From NCBI RefSeq assembly GCF_009729075.1, contig NZ_VTGY01000003.1, positions 62,001 to 126,000 of the forward strand: DNA of 64,000 bases, in the 5' to 3' direction. The notes under the pieces are model-generated. The model did no database searches, was not told the origin of the DNA, and was given only the letters and a program-made list of their open reading frames with translations. Both the position numbers and the translations under genes were made by a program. Source of the DNA: Mycolicibacterium sp. CBMA 226. GTDB lineage: Bacteria; Actinomycetota; Actinomycetes; Mycobacteriales; Mycobacteriaceae. This document shows positions 25,891 to 34,134 of the stretch, piece by piece (position 1 is the stretch's first letter; every line of letters starts with the position of its first letter).

Positions 25891-26741
25891 CGCCCACTCT
25901 CCTCACCGCGCGGCAGCCACCGGGTGAGCCGCCGGCCGATCAGTTCCACCGCGGCCGACGTGCCGAATCCCAAGGCACCGATGGTGATGATGCCGACGAA
26001 GACGCTCGGGTAGTCCAGCACCGTGTAGGCCTGCCAGGTCCGGTAGCCGACGCCGAGCCGGCCGGAGATCATCTCCGCGGACACCACACAGATCCAGGCC
26101 ACGCCCATCCCGACTGACAAGCCGCCGAACAGCCCGGGCAGGACACCCGGAAACACGACCTGCCGCAACACATCCCAACGCGAGCCGCCAAGGGTTCGCA
26201 CCGAGTCCTCCCACAGGGTGGGCAGGGCCCGCACGGCATGCCGGGTACTGACCATGATCGGGAAGAACGCCGCAAGGAACGTGATGAACACGATGCCGGC
26301 CTCGTCGGTCGGGAACAGCAGGATGGCGACGGGCACGAGCGCGATCGCCGGGATGGGGCGGGCCAATTCGGTCAGCGGCCCCACGATGTCGGCGAACAGC
26401 CGCGACCGGCCGAGCGCGATACCGACGGCGGCGCCGATCACCGCCGCGAGCCCGAAGCCACTGACGATCCGGATCACCGACTGCGTCAGATCCAGCCAGT
26501 ACTGGGGGGCGCCCAGCCGCTCGACGAACTTCGCGCCGATCTGCGTCACCGTCGGCAGGTTGTCGAATCGCAGCCAGAATCGGACGTGGTTGGCGGTCAG
26601 CAGCTGCCAGAGGCCCACGGCCGCAATGACCGACAGCGCCTTGACCAGGTAACTGCGCCACTTGGCCGGTCCCCGCTGCCGCGACGCCTCGACCTCGACC
26701 GGCAGCGCCGGTGCCGCCGTGACCGCGGCGATCGCAGTCAC
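25887..26741 (-). CDS. ABC importer permease, SsuC/TauC-like
   Basis: This 284-residue membrane protein has about six hydrophobic segments and the EAA-type loop near VRTLGGSRWDVLRQVVFPGVLPGLFGGL, the site that contacts the ATPase. The start is a GTG at 26741 overlapping the substrate-binding protein stop (GTGA). A longer open frame upstream lies inside that gene. A proline- and Arg-rich N-terminus of about 35 residues precedes the first helix. It belongs to the binding-protein-dependent permease family for sulfonates, nitrate and similar ligands. Confidence 0.9.
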   Translation of the reverse strand: MTAIAAVTAAPALPVEVEASRQRGPAKWRSYLVKALSVIAAVGLWQLLTANHVRFWLRFDNLPTVTQIGAKFVERLGAPQYWLDLTQSVIRIVSGFGLAAVIGAAVGIALGRSRLFADIVGPLTELARPIPAIALVPVAILLFPTDEAGIVFITFLAAFFPIMVSTRHAVRALPTLWEDSVRTLGGSRWDVLRQVVFPGVLPGLFGGLSVGMGVAWICVVSAEMISGRLGVGYRTWQAYTVLDYPSVFVGIITIGALGFGTSAAVELIGRRLTRWLPRGEESGR

Positions 26742-28159
26742 GCCACACCCACCAGAGCCTGCTGGTAGGTCACCACCGCCGAACCGGGATGGGCCGTCTG
26801 GTAGCGATGGGCGCCGGCCGCGGTGTCGAACGGGAGGAAGTCGGTCCCCTGCTGCACCCAGACGGACTTGTCTGCCAGCCAACGGGTTCCGAGTTCGGCG
26901 TCCGGCACGTAGGCGGCGCGCACCTTGGCACCCTTGGCCTCCGCGGCCCGGACCGCCTTGAGCAGGCAGGTCGGGTTCGCCGCCGGCTGCGTGGTGTCGG
27001 CGCCGTCCAGCCACAGCTCACCGGCCAGCGCCGGATTGTCGACCGGAACGTTGCACACCGGGTCGGTACCGTGCACCAGAGACGGATTCGCGGTGCGGGC
27101 GACCTCGGTGTTGTAGTCGCGACCCCGCTCGGTCAGCGCCGTGCGCAGCGGCCCGTCCTGGACGAAGGCATTGACGTCCAGATCGGCGAAGTCACCGATC
27201 GACTTCAGGTACGGCACATCACCTTTCAGCGCGTCCACGAGCGACGGCTTCAGTGTGGCGTCGAACCGGGTGCCGCCGGGGCCGTTGTACAGGTACACGA
27301 CTTCCTGCGGCAGGCTGCTGCCCTGAGCGACGATCTTTGACGCCTCCAGTGGCTTGGTGTTGAGGAAATCGGTGGCATCGAGCTGCGCCTGCAGGAACGC
27401 GTCGAGCACCTCGGGATGCGCCGCCGCGTAGGCGCGTCGCACCACGACACCGTGCCACGTCGGGTAGTTCAGCTCGGCGCCGTCGTACAGCAGCCGGGCC
27501 TTGTTCTGGAACACCAGCGCGCCGGGCCAGGCGACGAACTGCGAAAGCGCCTTGACCTGACCGGATTCCAGCGCCGACGAGCCGATCTGCGGCTGCTGGT
27601 TGAGCACCTCGACGCCGGTCTTCGGGTCGATGCCGATCTTCGACAGCGCCCGGACCAGGGTGCCGTGACCGGCCGAACCGACGCTGGCCGACACCTTCTG
27701 CCCGGCGAGCTCGTTCAGCGACTGAACCGGTGAATCCGGGGACACCACAACCATGTTCAGCGCTCCGGTGGGGCTGGACCCGGTGGCCGCCACCAGTTCG
27801 GTCTTGGCCCGTTCGTTGCTCTGGGTCTTGGATCCGTTGATCAGCAGCGGGTAGTCACCCATCGAGCCGATGTCGATCTTCTCGGCGACCATCTGCGCGG
27901 TGATCGGCGCACCGGTGTCGTAGTCCTGCCATTCGACGTGGTACTTCTTGCCGGTCTTGGCAGAAATGTCACTGAGTCGGTGTTCCAAATAGCCCTGGGC
28001 CCGCAGCAATGTCCCTGCGGTGACGGTGTTGATGGTCTTGGACTGGTAGCCGATGACAACGTTGACGGCATTGTCGTCCTTGCCGGCCGAATCGACCGAG
28101 CAGCCGGTGGCAGCGAGGACGACGGCGGTCGCGAGGGCGGCGAGGCGGATGGGATTCAT
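26738..28159 (-). CDS. ABC transporter substrate-binding lipoprotein (NMT1/THI5/SsuA-like)
   Basis: The 473-residue protein starts with a lipoprotein signal peptide ending in the lipobox LAATGC (Cys near residue 20). The mature part has the periplasmic-binding fold of the SsuA/TauA/NrtA/THI5 group: VVIGYQSKTINTVTAG, KIDIGSMGDYPLL, and GQKVSASVGSAGHGTLVRAL. The protein is longer than usual for the family (about 330). The extra C-terminal about 130 residues contain two Cys (DPVCNVP, NPTCLLK) that could form a disulfide. I chose the ATG at 28159 because it starts the lipoprotein signal. The ferredoxin gene stops 8 nt upstream. Confidence 0.9.
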   Translation of the reverse strand: MNPIRLAALATAVVLAATGCSVDSAGKDDNAVNVVIGYQSKTINTVTAGTLLRAQGYLEHRLSDISAKTGKKYHVEWQDYDTGAPITAQMVAEKIDIGSMGDYPLLINGSKTQSNERAKTELVAATGSSPTGALNMVVVSPDSPVQSLNELAGQKVSASVGSAGHGTLVRALSKIGIDPKTGVEVLNQQPQIGSSALESGQVKALSQFVAWPGALVFQNKARLLYDGAELNYPTWHGVVVRRAYAAAHPEVLDAFLQAQLDATDFLNTKPLEASKIVAQGSSLPQEVVYLYNGPGGTRFDATLKPSLVDALKGDVPYLKSIGDFADLDVNAFVQDGPLRTALTERGRDYNTEVARTANPSLVHGTDPVCNVPVDNPALAGELWLDGADTTQPAANPTCLLKAVRAAEAKGAKVRAAYVPDAELGTRWLADKSVWVQQGTDFLPFDTAAGAHRYQTAHPGSAVVTYQQALVGVA

Positions 28160-28167
28160 TGGGGTCC

Positions 28168-28398
28168 TTAGCGGATGAGGTAGGGCATGTTGACGGAGAC
28201 GGCGCCGGTTGGGCAGCGCGCAGCGCACGGACCGCAGTACCAGCACTCGTCGACGTGCATGTACGCCTTGCCGTTGTCGGGGTTGATGGCCAGCGAGTCC
28301 AATGGACAGACGTCGACGCACAGGGTGCAGCCCTCGATACACAGCGACTCGTCGATCGTGACCGGCACATCGGCTCGTTGGTTGTTGACCAGCGTCAT
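28168..28398 (-). CDS. Two-[4Fe-4S] ferredoxin, AprB-like electron partner
   Basis: This 76-residue protein has two cluster motifs: C-x3-C-x2-C-x3-CP (CIEGCTLCVDVCP) and C-x2-C-x2-C-x3-CP (CWYCGPCAARCP). The remainder is the standard ferredoxin fold (MTLVNNQ...VTIDESL). The first motif with three residues after Cys1 recalls the beta subunit of APS reductase. Its place in an operon with an AprA-like flavoprotein makes it the likely electron carrier for it. The start overlaps the GntR stop by 4 nt. The N-terminal VTIDESLCIEGC agrees with AprB-like proteins in other genera as I remember them. Confidence 0.88.
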   Translation of the reverse strand: MTLVNNQRADVPVTIDESLCIEGCTLCVDVCPLDSLAINPDNGKAYMHVDECWYCGPCAARCPTGAVSVNMPYLIR

Positions 28399-29135
28399 GA
28401 TTCACTCCGTAAGAGGTTGCCGCGCATGGTGATTCGGTCACCACGCAGCCGGATATATTCGAGGTCGACGGGACGGCCGTCGTCGAGAGTGGTCAGGCGT
28501 TCGAGCATGAGAATCGCTCCGCCGGCCGGGATGTCCAGGGTGGCCGCGGTGTGCGGATCGGCCGAAACCGCTTCCAGCGCAATGTCCGCCGAGCCCAGGC
28601 GTCGCGCGGTGACCTGCTCGATCAACGCGAACACGTCGTTGGTCTCCAGAGAGTGTTCGAGCACCGCGGCACCGATGTCGGGCACCAGGTACGTCAGGTC
28701 CAGGCTCAGGGGCAGGTCACCCAGATAGCGCAGCCGCTCGATGAAGACGACGGGCTCGCCGGGATTCAGCTGCAGCCGGCGCGCCACGGCCGCCGGGGCC
28801 GGCAGCTGCGTCGCCGCGCGGACCTCGTTGCGGACCTCGCCGAAGTCCTTGAAGGTCTCCTTGAGCCCGACCAGGGCGTGCAGCCCGTGGTCGTATTTGC
28901 GCTGGGCCACGTGCGTGCCGACCCGCGGTCCCCGATCGATCAGGCCTTCGGCCTTGAGGATCGCCAGGGCCTCGCGCACGGTGTTCCGGGAGACGGCGAA
29001 CTCGGCGACCAGTTCGGCCTCAACAGGCAGACCGTCCGAGTAGACGCCGTCGCGAACCTGGTGGCGCAGCACGTCGGCCACCTGGCGGGCGCGGTCGGCG
29101 CGCCGGCGTAGCGGCGTCGGATCGGTCGTGGGCAT
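28395..29135 (-). CDS. GntR-family (HutC/UTRA) transcriptional regulator
   Basis: This 246-residue protein has an N-terminal winged helix at about residues 15-80 (VADVLRHQVRDGVYSDG, FAVSRNTVREALAILKAEGLI) and a C-terminal UTRA ligand domain (VFIERLRYLGDLPLSLDLTYL, ADPHTAATLDIPAGGAILMLERL). It is the first gene of the operon and overlaps the ferredoxin gene by 4 nt, so it probably autoregulates the whole operon. The ligand is expected to be the imported solute or a product of it. Confidence 0.9.
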   Translation of the reverse strand: MPTTDPTPLRRRADRARQVADVLRHQVRDGVYSDGLPVEAELVAEFAVSRNTVREALAILKAEGLIDRGPRVGTHVAQRKYDHGLHALVGLKETFKDFGEVRNEVRAATQLPAPAAVARRLQLNPGEPVVFIERLRYLGDLPLSLDLTYLVPDIGAAVLEHSLETNDVFALIEQVTARRLGSADIALEAVSADPHTAATLDIPAGGAILMLERLTTLDDGRPVDLEYIRLRGDRITMRGNLLRSES

Positions 29136-29314
29136 GCGGTTGACCGTAAGGACCAGCGGGGATCAGGTCTGCACCCCCAAATCGGGTGGTTCGCAGGTCC
29201 CCTTATTGCGCCGCCCCGATCCGCATCCGACCTGCGCAAACCACACCTTTTGCGGCCATTGCGCCACCCTTCTGGAGCGGCCCTAGTTCGAATCTCGATG
29301 AATCGAACCGCGAA
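29136..29314 (-). promoter_or_regulatory. Promoter region of the GntR-ferredoxin-ABC-flavoprotein operon
   Basis: This 179-bp gap precedes the GntR start. It holds an inverted pair CGCAGGTC (29192-29199) and GACCTGCG (29229-29236) separated by 29 nt, with a related CAGGTCTGC at about 29165. These are candidate GntR sites by eye only. A short GTTCGA/TCGAAC hairpin at 29286-29308 follows the TetR gene stop. Confidence 0.35.
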
Positions 29315-29872
29315 TCAGTTCTTGGCTCCGTCGAGTAGCAGGCTGACGATCAGGGCGCTTGTGCCCTCGATGTCGGGGCTGGTTCCCACAAGACGGGCGA
29401 CAGCGCCGTTGATCAGGTCGCCGTAAATGCGGGCAAGTGCGTCCGGGTCGAGGCCCTTGCGCAACGTCCCGTCGTCGATGCCGCGCTGGAAGAACCGCGC
29501 CATGCGGTCGGTCAGCTCGGCTTCCTGTGCGGTGTCAGGTTTGGGCCGGAGGATGACGAGCGCCGCGTATTTGGCGCCCACGGCCAGAAGGGCGCGGGTG
29601 AGGCGGGCGAGTGCTTCGGGCACCGGAATCGAATCGTTGTCCAATTCCCTGAGGCGGATGCCCACCTCGCGTGCGCCGTTCTCCGCCAGCGCGGCGAGCA
29701 GCGCGTCACGGGTGGGGAAGTACCGGTACAGCGTCGAGCGGGCGATTCCCGCCGCTTGAGCGACATCGGCCAAGCCCACAGCCTCGCCGCGTTCAGCGAG
29801 GATTGTTGCGGCAGCGTCGAGAATCGCGGTCCTGGTGCGGTCCTGCAACGCAGCTCCTCGGGGCATAGCCAA
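29315..29872 (-). CDS. TetR-family transcriptional regulator of the divergent SDR
   Basis: This 185-residue protein has the N-terminal TetR helix-turn-helix at about residues 10-58 (RTRTAILDAAATIL, VAQAAGIARSTLYRYFPTRDALL). The C-terminal half ends DGAKN after a hydrophobic helix (SALIVSLLL). It is divergent from an SDR gene. The 53-bp spacer contains a perfect 32-bp palindrome at 29888-29919, the probable operator. It likely represses both genes until an inducer is bound. Confidence 0.9.
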   Translation of the reverse strand: MAMPRGAALQDRTRTAILDAAATILAERGEAVGLADVAQAAGIARSTLYRYFPTRDALLAALAENGAREVGIRLRELDNDSIPVPEALARLTRALLAVGAKYAALVILRPKPDTAQEAELTDRMARFFQRGIDDGTLRKGLDPDALARIYGDLINGAVARLVGTSPDIEGTSALIVSLLLDGAKN

Positions 29873-29887
29873 AGCCTAACGGCACGT

Positions 29888-29919
29888 TTGATTATCGGAC
29901 ATCAATGTCCGATAATCAA
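29888..29919. promoter_or_regulatory. Perfect 15-bp inverted repeat operator between tetR and SDR genes
   Basis: TTGATTATCGGACAT (29888-29902) is exactly complementary to ATGTCCGATAATCAA (29905-29919), with a CA spacer. The site spans the only control region of the divergent pair and resembles TetR-family operators of the TATCGGACA type. It also covers an ATG at 29905, which argues that the SDR start is the ATG at 29926. Confidence 0.88.
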
Positions 29920-29925
29920 GCACTT

Positions 29926-30771
29926 ATGACTCGAATAGAATCTTCTACCCCGGCACCTATCACCACCCTGGTCACCGGCTGCTCCTCCGGGATCGGCCGC
30001 GCGACCGCGCTCGCCCTGGCTCGATCGGGTTTCACGGTCTGGGCCTCGGCGCGCAGGCTGGACACGATCCGGGATCTGCAGGACGCCGGGTGCAGCACGG
30101 TCGAGCTCGACGTGACAGACGAGGCCTCGCGGGCCCGGGCCGTCGCCACCATCGCCGCCGAGAGCGGCCATATCGGGTTGCTGGTGAACAATGCGGGCTA
30201 CTCGCAGCCCGGCGCGGTCGAGGAGCTGCCGCTCCAGGCCTACCGCGCCCAGTTCGAGACCAACGTGTTCGGCCTCATCCGCTTATGCCAACTCGTCCTG
30301 CCGGGTATGCGCGCGGCGGGCGGCGGCACCATCGTGAACCTTGGGTCAGGTGCGGGGCTGGTGACGCCGCCGCTCTCCTCGGCCTACGCGATGAGCAAGT
30401 ACTCGCTGGAGGCGCTCTCCGACTCGCTGCGCTTCGAGACCGCCCGCTTTGGCATCCGCACGATCCTCATCCAGGCCTCCGCGATCAAGACCTCATTCAC
30501 GGACGTGCTAGAGCGCGCGCTTCCTGTCCAGCCGGAGGACAGCCCGTACCGTGTCGTGACGCAGAACGTGATGGGCTTCGCCCGCAACGAGGGCGACAAC
30601 GGCCTCCCACCGCAGAAGGTGGCAGACACGATCGTGAGGGCCGTCCGGAGCTCGCGGCCTCGCGCCCGCTACCGGGTCGGCAGCCAGGCCCGCATCTCCC
30701 CGCTCGCCCGCCGCATCCTGGGCGACCGGCTATGGGACTTGGTCATGGCGCGCCTCGTCCGGGCGCAATAG
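29926..30771 (+). CDS. Short-chain dehydrogenase/reductase
   Basis: This 281-residue classical SDR has the cofactor loop TGCSSGIG (about 15-22), an Arg pair after strand 2 (SARRL) that suggests NADP(H), NNAGYSQ, and the catalytic Tyr and Lys in SAYAMSKYSLEA with a Ser upstream (NLGSGAG). The product resembles oxidoreductases of the 17-beta-HSD/retinol type by size and C-terminal length, but the substrate is not known. I start at 29926 because an ATG at 29905 would lie in the operator; this is not decisive. It is convergent with the molybdopterin oxidoreductase. Confidence 0.87.
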   Translation: MTRIESSTPAPITTLVTGCSSGIGRATALALARSGFTVWASARRLDTIRDLQDAGCSTVELDVTDEASRARAVATIAAESGHIGLLVNNAGYSQPGAVEELPLQAYRAQFETNVFGLIRLCQLVLPGMRAAGGGTIVNLGSGAGLVTPPLSSAYAMSKYSLEALSDSLRFETARFGIRTILIQASAIKTSFTDVLERALPVQPEDSPYRVVTQNVMGFARNEGDNGLPPQKVADTIVRAVRSSRPRARYRVGSQARISPLARRILGDRLWDLVMARLVRAQ

Positions 30772-30808
30772 CGGATCTGCGCCCGACAACGACGCACCGC
30801 AACGACAA

Positions 30809-33061
30809 CTAACCCCGCACCGCTGACACCGTCACCGGGATCCCGTTGAGCGCACCGTTGCCCGACGGCTCGTCGAGGAAGTCCGGCAGCGACAGGATGT
30901 TGGTGTTCACCCCGGGCGACGCGTTGGCGATGCCGAGCCGGGTGCCGGGCTGCCCGTGGCCCCAGCCGTGCGGCATGGACACCACGCCCGGCTTGATCGC
31001 GTCGGTCACGTCGACGGGCACGACGATCTTGCCCGCGGCAGACGCGACTTCGGCGTTGTCGCCGTTCGCAATTCCGCGCAAGGCAGCGTCGCGGCTGTGC
31101 ATCAGCAGCGTGCACCGGTCGCGGCCTTTCATCAGCGCGCCGACGTTGTGCAGCCACGAGTTGTTGGATCGCAGATGCCGCCGGCTCACCAGCACGAGCT
31201 CGTCGGCCGGACGCTCCAGCCGCGCGGCCAGCCGGGGCAGGTCGTCGAGCAGATACCGCGGCGCCAGGCGAATCTTCTTATCTGCGGTACCCAGCACCTC
31301 CGGCACCCGCGGCACCATCGGGCCGTAGTTGATGCCGTCCGGATGGGCCTTGAGCTTCTCGAGGGTCAGGCCGTCGGGGTTCTCACCGTACCGGTCACCG
31401 AACGCGGCGGTCCGCAAGGTCAGATCCAGCATGCGCTCCGGGCCGCCGTGGTCGTACTGCTTGCGGATCTCGGCGCCGTCGAGCCCCTGGGTAAAGCACA
31501 GATAGTCGAACCAGCCGTCGTCGAGCGCGGCGACGTCGACGTCCTCGGCCGGGGTGCCGGTGCACAGGCCGGTGAGCCGGATGAGGATCTCCCATTCCTC
31601 CGGCGCGTCCGGGTCCTCGCGGTGGAACACCGGCGGCGAGTACCGGGCAAAACTGTTGATCGCCGTGCCCAGCAGCAGGTCGGCGGAGTGCGCCTGTTCG
31701 AGGGCCGAGGCGCCGGGCAGGATGACGTCGGCGTGCCGTGTGGTCTCGTTGAGCCACAGGTCCACCGCGATCATGGCGTCCAGCTGCGGCAGCGCCTCGT
31801 CGAGCTTGTCGCCGCCCGGTGTCGAGAGCACCGGATTGCCCGCCACCGTGATCAGGGCCTTGAGCTGGCCTTCGCCCGGTGTGGTGATCTCTTCGAGCAT
31901 GCACGAGACCGGGACCTGGCCCAGCACTTCCTTGGCACCGCGGACCCGCGTCTGATAGCGACCGAAGTTGGGTGCCCCATCCTCCAGCCCCGGGATCGTC
32001 TGGCTGGTGACGGTCCAGGCGGTCGGGGTGGCGAACATCGCGCCGCCGGGGACGTCGAAGTGTCCGGTGACGATGTTGACGACGTCGATCAGCCAGCTCG
32101 CGAGGCTACCGAATTCCTGGTTGCAGGTACCGATCCGGCCGTAGACGACGGCGCGGGGCGTGCCGGCCAGCTCACGGGCCAGCTGCCGGATCCGCTCCGC
32201 GTCGATACCTGTTGCGGCGCATACCCTTTCGGGCGACCAGTCGGCGACGGCCTGCTGCAGTTCGGACACGCCGTCGAGGTGCTGCGCCAACACACCGAGG
32301 TTGACGAGCCCTTCGTCGAACACGGCGTGGATGATGCCCAGCAGCAGCGCCGCGTCGGTGCCCGGCGTGATCGGCAGCCACTCGTCGGCCTTGGCGGCGG
32401 TCTGGGTCCGGACCGGATCGATGACGATCACCTTGCCGCGCTTACGGATTCCGCCGATGATGCCCATGATGTCGGGCGCCGCCAAGAGCGAGCCCTGCGA
32501 CGCGGCGGGGTTGGCACCCATCACTACGAGCAGGTCGGTGCGCTGCAGGTCCGGGGTCGGGAAAGCCCACCAGCTGCCGTACATCAGATGCGACGACAGG
32601 TTCTTCGGCCACTGGTCGATGGTGCCCGGCGAGTAGGTGATCGGCATGCCCGACAGGCCGAGCAGGATCGCGGCGTACCGCGACAGGGAAAACGAGTGCG
32701 CCAGCGGGTTTCCGGTGTATGCGGCGACGGCGCCGATGCCGTGCTTCTCGATGACCGGCGCCAGCAGTTCGGTGCAGCGGCGGAACGCGGTGTCCCAGTC
32801 GACCTCGTGCCACTGCCCGTCGACCTTGATCATCGGCCGGCGGATCCGGTCGGGGTCGTGGTGCAGCGCGCCCAGGGAGGCGCCCTTCGGGCAGATGTGG
32901 CCCGCGCTCCACGCGTCGGCCCTGTTCGGCCGGATACCGGCAACTTTGCCGTCGGTCACCTGAATCTCCAAGCCGCACATGGCTTCACAGAGACAGCAGG
33001 CGTGCAGATGCAGTCCGTCTTCGCCGACCTCGGCGATCACTCGTGGCTCGGTTCCCATCAT
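30809..33061 (-). CDS. Molybdopterin oxidoreductase with N-terminal [4Fe-4S] site
   Basis: This 750-residue protein belongs to the bis-MGD (formate dehydrogenase/nitrate reductase-like) family. The N-terminal cluster site is C-x2-C-x3-C-x27-C (Cys 22, 25, 29 and 57), with the electron-relay Lys in CPKG (59). Typical pterin-binding segments include GNPLAHSFSLSRY, GANPAASQGS, and HADVILPGASALEQAH. The Mo ligand region (SPGTIDQWPKN) does not show the obvious Cys/SeCys of formate dehydrogenase, so the substrate is open. No transmembrane anchor, twin-arginine signal or partner subunit gene is adjacent, which suggests a cytoplasmic enzyme. A GTAAC-N3-GTTAC palindrome lies directly upstream. Confidence 0.88.
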   Translation of the reverse strand: MMGTEPRVIAEVGEDGLHLHACCLCEAMCGLEIQVTDGKVAGIRPNRADAWSAGHICPKGASLGALHHDPDRIRRPMIKVDGQWHEVDWDTAFRRCTELLAPVIEKHGIGAVAAYTGNPLAHSFSLSRYAAILLGLSGMPITYSPGTIDQWPKNLSSHLMYGSWWAFPTPDLQRTDLLVVMGANPAASQGSLLAAPDIMGIIGGIRKRGKVIVIDPVRTQTAAKADEWLPITPGTDAALLLGIIHAVFDEGLVNLGVLAQHLDGVSELQQAVADWSPERVCAATGIDAERIRQLARELAGTPRAVVYGRIGTCNQEFGSLASWLIDVVNIVTGHFDVPGGAMFATPTAWTVTSQTIPGLEDGAPNFGRYQTRVRGAKEVLGQVPVSCMLEEITTPGEGQLKALITVAGNPVLSTPGGDKLDEALPQLDAMIAVDLWLNETTRHADVILPGASALEQAHSADLLLGTAINSFARYSPPVFHREDPDAPEEWEILIRLTGLCTGTPAEDVDVAALDDGWFDYLCFTQGLDGAEIRKQYDHGGPERMLDLTLRTAAFGDRYGENPDGLTLEKLKAHPDGINYGPMVPRVPEVLGTADKKIRLAPRYLLDDLPRLAARLERPADELVLVSRRHLRSNNSWLHNVGALMKGRDRCTLLMHSRDAALRGIANGDNAEVASAAGKIVVPVDVTDAIKPGVVSMPHGWGHGQPGTRLGIANASPGVNTNILSLPDFLDEPSGNGALNGIPVTVSAVRG

Positions 33062-33067
33062 CCGACT

Positions 33068-33080
33068 GTAACGGCGTTAC
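33068..33080. promoter_or_regulatory. Short palindrome GTAAC-GGC-GTTAC upstream of molybdopterin oxidoreductase
   Basis: The 13-bp perfect palindrome sits 7 bp before the ATG at 33061, within a 63-bp gap to the neighbouring gene. The position overlaps the expected promoter or leader. No second copy was noticed in the window, so it is only a candidate operator. Confidence 0.4.
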
Positions 33081-33124
33081 TGAGACGTGGGTCACGAATG
33101 ATCCCGATGGCCGGGAGGCGTGCC

Positions 33125-33664
33125 TTACAGCGCGTGCGACAGCTCGCGACCGAACTGCAGAAGGCGCTGCATCTGCGCCAGGCCACCATCGTCGACAGAC
33201 TTGGTGTACCGGAACGACTCGCAGAAGAAGTCGCTGTCGATGGCCGACTTCTGCCGGCTGCGGGTGATCAGCTGGGTGTACATCCGCAGCCGCACCTCGG
33301 ATAAGCGCCGGGTGCCGTTGGCCAGCACCTCGAACTGCGTGGTGAGGATGTGGTCGGTGATGGTGGACAACAGAATGGTCCGCACCGAGGTGTCCAACGT
33401 GCGGCGCAGGTCGTCGTCCTCGCCGGTCGCGTCGTCGTCGGCGCGCCACATGATGAGCCGCTCGCCGTCGGTGAGGACGACCTCCTGCCACACGGCGTCG
33501 CCCCAGGATTCCTCGGACGCGCCGCGCGACATGATGAAGGACTTGATCGACCGGAAGTCGACCACTGACCGCAGCTGCTCGAGCGCCAACTCGGGATCGC
33601 GCAGATAGACCTTCGCCGCGTCCTCGACACTCGAGTAGGGCGCCCAGTCCTGCGGTTCGTCCAT
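33125..33664 (-). CDS. Rv2532c-like conserved hypothetical downstream of nusB
   Basis: This 179-residue protein has no signal peptide or membrane segment and no motif that I recognise. It begins MDEPQDWAPYSSVEDAAKVY and contains a central acidic stretch ATGEDDD and a conserved-looking C-terminal part with LRMYTQLITRSRQK. The start at 33664 follows the nusB stop by 2 nt, which matches the place of Rv2532c next to nusB in M. tuberculosis. A longer upstream frame would lie inside nusB and is rejected. Function unknown, probably co-transcribed with nusB and efp. Confidence 0.78.
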   Translation of the reverse strand: MDEPQDWAPYSSVEDAAKVYLRDPELALEQLRSVVDFRSIKSFIMSRGASEESWGDAVWQEVVLTDGERLIMWRADDDATGEDDDLRRTLDTSVRTILLSTITDHILTTQFEVLANGTRRLSEVRLRMYTQLITRSRQKSAIDSDFFCESFRYTKSVDDGGLAQMQRLLQFGRELSHAL

Positions 33665-33666
33665 GG

Positions 33667-34134
33667 CTACTCGCCCCGGACCGCCGCCGCTGCTGCCCGG
33701 ATCTGCGGAGTCACCAGCATCACCTGGCCGAGGACACCGTTGACGAAGCCGGGCGACTCGTCGGTCGACAGCGTCTTGGCCAGCTCGACCGCCTCGTCGA
33801 CGGCGACCGGCTCCGGCACATCTGTCGCGTGTAGCAGTTCCCACACCGCGACGCGCAGGATTGCCCGGTCCACCGCGGGCAGCCGCTCCAGCGTCCAGCC
33901 CTGCAGGTGCGCCGAGATCAGATCGTCGATGTGCGCCGCGTGCTCGGTGACGCCGTTGGCGACCGTCAAGGTGTACGGGTTCAGCACCGAGACCTCGGGG
34001 TCGGCGTCGGCCAGGGTGCTGCGCAGCTTCGCGCCCTCGGCCGGGGTGATCCCGCGGGCCTCGGCCTCGAACAGCAGGTCGACGGCGCGCTTGCGCGCCT
34101 GGTGCCGACCCTTATCGGAGCGACGGTCAGGCAT
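33667..34134 (-). CDS. nusB: Transcription antitermination factor NusB
   Basis: This 155-residue all-helical protein binds the boxA RNA and, with NusE (S10), supports rRNA antitermination. Visible segments are [19 protein letters not shown] (N-terminal Arg-rich RNA-binding helix), [18 protein letters not shown] and [13 protein letters not shown] near the C-terminus. The length matches the mycobacterial protein. The start overlaps the efp 3' end by 8 nt. Order pepQ-efp-nusB is the standard actinobacterial arrangement. Confidence 0.96.
   Translation of the reverse strand: MPDRRSDKGRHQARKRAVDLLFEAEARGITPAEGAKLRSTLADADPEVSVLNPYTLTVANGVTEHAAHIDDLISAHLQGWTLERLPAVDRAILRVAVWELLHATDVPEPVAVDEAVELAKTLSTDESPGFVNGVLGQVMLVTPQIRAAAAAVRGE

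Noticed and set aside
29286..29308. GTTCGA/TCGAAC hairpin with a tRNA-like TTCGAATC
   Set aside because: No cloverleaf can be built around it; it may be a weak terminator of the TetR gene.
30956..33304. A 782-codon open frame on the plus strand opposite the molybdopterin oxidoreductase
   Set aside because: Low-complexity Arg/Gly/Val-rich translation and no motifs; the minus strand has clear cofactor sites.
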